The notes beneath the pieces are model-generated. The model was not told where the DNA came from, did no database searches, and saw only the letters and a program-made list of their open reading frames with translations. 64,000 nt of DNA from Dyadobacter psychrotolerans (GTDB lineage: Bacteria > Bacteroidota > Bacteroidia > Cytophagales > Spirosomataceae): contig NZ_SMFL01000003.1 in assembly GCF_004349265.1 (NCBI RefSeq), forward strand, positions 806,001 through 870,000, written 5' to 3'. The position numbers and the translations under genes are program-made. Below are positions 62,820 to 64,000 of the stretch, one piece after another; within the stretch, counting starts at the first letter, position 1; each line of letters begins with the position of its first letter.

Positions 62820-64000
62820 ATGAAAAGCGGACATGCCGATTTACCTTTACACTACGGAAAAGTACCTGTATGGCTGGCTCAACGAATGAGTTCGCTCGGC
62901 GGGGCAATTGTCGAATCCATCGCAATTGAGTATGGCCGGAATGTACTGCTGCAAAAAATGAGTGATCCCTTCTGGTTTCAGTCTCTGGGTTGTGTATTGG
63001 GGATGGACTGGCACTCGTCCGGAATCACTACATCCGTTATGGGCGCGTTGAAGAGCTCGGTCAACAAAAAATCTTCTGAACTGGGTATTTACATTTGTGG
63101 GGGCCGTGGAAAACATTCCCTTCAGACTCCATCTGAATTGCTCTTGATTGCAGACAAAACCGGCCTCGATGGTAATTTGCTTGTACACAATAGTCGTCTG
63201 TCTGCCAAAGTTGACAATACAGCCATTCAGGATGGATTTCAATTGTATCTTCACTCCTTTATTCTTTCACAGGATGGCGAATGGGCTGTTGTACAGCAGG
63301 GCATGAACACAAAAGAGAAAATGGCCCGACGTTGCCACTGGCATTCTCCAAGCATAAAATCTTTTATAGAAGAACCGCACACCTCTATTTACGGACAAAA
63401 CCAGGGAAGAATTTTAAACTTAACTGATAAGGCCGCATCTCCCACCCGATCAGGAATACTGGAACTTACTAAGGAAAATCCGGCAAAAATTATGCGTGAA
63501 ATCAGCAGGCTCGTTATGCCTGATCACCACGACGTCCGGGCGGAAGATATTAATCTTAAAAGACTTGGTGCGGTACTTGCGTTGGCGCACGACAATCCGG
63601 TTAAGGATATGGAATCGCTTCTGTTACTGGAAGGGGTCGGCCCAAGAACAATTCAATCTCTGACACTTGTCAGTGAAATTATACATGGTACGCCATCCAG
63701 ATTTTCTGATCCTGACCGTTTTTCCTTTGCACATGGAGGCAAGGACGGACATCCGTTTCCGGTACCGATCACGATCTATGATGAATCAATCAGCATCCTG
63801 AATCAGGCGGTTCAAAAGTCAAAACTGGGTTTTACTGATAAATCTGAGGCACTTAAAAATTTATCAAAAGTATCGGTTCAGCTTGAAAAAGACTTTATTC
63901 CAAATAACCGTTTCGACGACATCATTCAGCAGGAACGCGACAACGCATGGAAGTATGAAGGAATGACGGTAAAGGGTAAAGCTAAAAAGCCAGCAAACCG
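62820..64000 (+). CDS. DUF763 domain-containing protein, cut by the window end
   Basis: The frame is open from the ATG at 62820 to base 64000 (393 full codons, no stop). It starts MKSGHADLPLHYGKVPVWLA and contains GGRGKHSLQTPSELL, MARRCHWHSPS and FAHGGKDGHPFPVP, all typical of DUF763. A helix-hairpin-helix-like segment LLLLEGVGPRTIQSL near residues 265-280 suggests nucleic-acid binding. The family is usually about 390-420 aa, so only a few C-terminal residues are likely missing; the last visible ones are a Lys/Ala-rich tail. The N-terminal GGRGKHS/HGGKDG motifs are found in archaeal members too. Function unknown. Confidence 0.9.
   Translation, partial: MKSGHADLPLHYGKVPVWLAQRMSSLGGAIVESIAIEYGRNVLLQKMSDPFWFQSLGCVLGMDWHSSGITTSVMGALKSSVNKKSSELGIYICGGRGKHSLQTPSELLLIADKTGLDGNLLVHNSRLSAKVDNTAIQDGFQLYLHSFILSQDGEWAVVQQGMNTKEKMARRCHWHSPSIKSFIEEPHTSIYGQNQGRILNLTDKAASPTRSGILELTKENPAKIMREISRLVMPDHHDVRAEDINLKRLGAVLALAHDNPVKDMESLLLLEGVGPRTIQSLTLVSEIIHGTPSRFSDPDRFSFAHGGKDGHPFPVPITIYDESISILNQAVQKSKLGFTDKSEALKNLSKVSVQLEKDFIPNNRFDDIIQQERDNAWKYEGMTVKGKAKKPAN

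Noticed and set aside
62847..63254. Minus-strand 135-aa open frame
   Set aside because: It is antisense to the DUF763 gene, whose plus-strand frame has clear family motifs; the minus frame has no recognisable features.
1..64000. CRISPR arrays, tRNA or rRNA genes
   Set aside because: No regularly spaced identical repeats with unique spacers were seen, and no cloverleaf or rRNA-like conserved sequence was noticed in the intergenic regions.

Overview
The window looks like chromosomal DNA of a Bacteroidota member of the order Cytophagales, most likely Dyadobacter or a close Spirosomataceae relative. The indications are HmuY-type lipoproteins, a GLPGLI-family gene, TonB-linked barrels with a carboxypeptidase-like N-terminal domain, the bacteroidete sigma-A promoter pattern TTTG-N19-21-TAnnTTTG at several genes, few Shine-Dalgarno sites, and a RAYT transposase with hairpin repeats. 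I assign the genus from general protein resemblance only. No rRNA, tRNA, CRISPR array or prophage was seen.

Layout. 1-3.0 kb: end of an Nramp metal transporter and a Kup potassium transporter. 3.07-8.63 kb (minus): a PyrR-like phosphoribosyltransferase, then a cluster read in the order glutamine-synthetase-like ligase, RAYT transposase, SDR dehydrogenase, aldehyde dehydrogenase, class I amidotransferase. This set could form a gamma-glutamylation route for an amino alcohol. 8.7-15.0 kb: DUF4230 protein, SBF-like transporter, secreted GH16 glucanase, PepSY membrane protein, and a SulP transporter overlapping a beta-carbonic anhydrase. 15.4-25.4 kb: ileS (carrying a 34-bp palindrome inside its coding region), an SDR, two small ORFs, uvrB, a JmjC/cupin-like protein, DUF1003, a small hypothetical and a secreted YceI protein. 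25.6-29.9 kb: a haem-type TonB receptor followed by two HmuY-like proteins. 30-34.9 kb (minus): a GNAT-SRPBCC fusion ORF, bestrophin, a Usp-like protein and an OmpR/EnvZ-type two-component pair. 35.1-38.6 kb: a heterodimeric ABC exporter. 38.8-45.3 kb: a tripartite RND efflux operon headed by a small secreted protein and a near-consensus promoter. 45.3-48.2 kb (minus): tail-specific protease and FKBP isomerase. 48.5-51.1 kb: atpA-atpG, separated from the other ATP synthase genes. 51.2-52.7 kb: a periplasmic LolA-like protein and a cytoplasmic YceI protein.

52.7-57.4 kb is the most unusual stretch. It has an orphan Cro/YdaS-like regulator with a palindromic operator at its own promoter, a small secreted peptide with a twin CX3C cysteine pattern, a GLPGLI gene broken by one amber codon just after its signal peptide, and a TonB-receptor-like barrel. 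57.5-64 kb: GHMP kinase (TTG start), galU, an SDR (GTG start), a GxxExxY protein flanked by direct repeats, a CorC/HlyC-type membrane protein, a half-length DUF1456 protein and a DUF763 gene cut by the window edge.

Three kinds of dispersed repeat are visible: paired RAYT-associated hairpins with compensatory base changes, a 33-34 bp AGACTTTCCAAGTCTT palindrome present twice (once inside ileS), and TGTCTCAGGTGGTA repeats around the GxxExxY gene.
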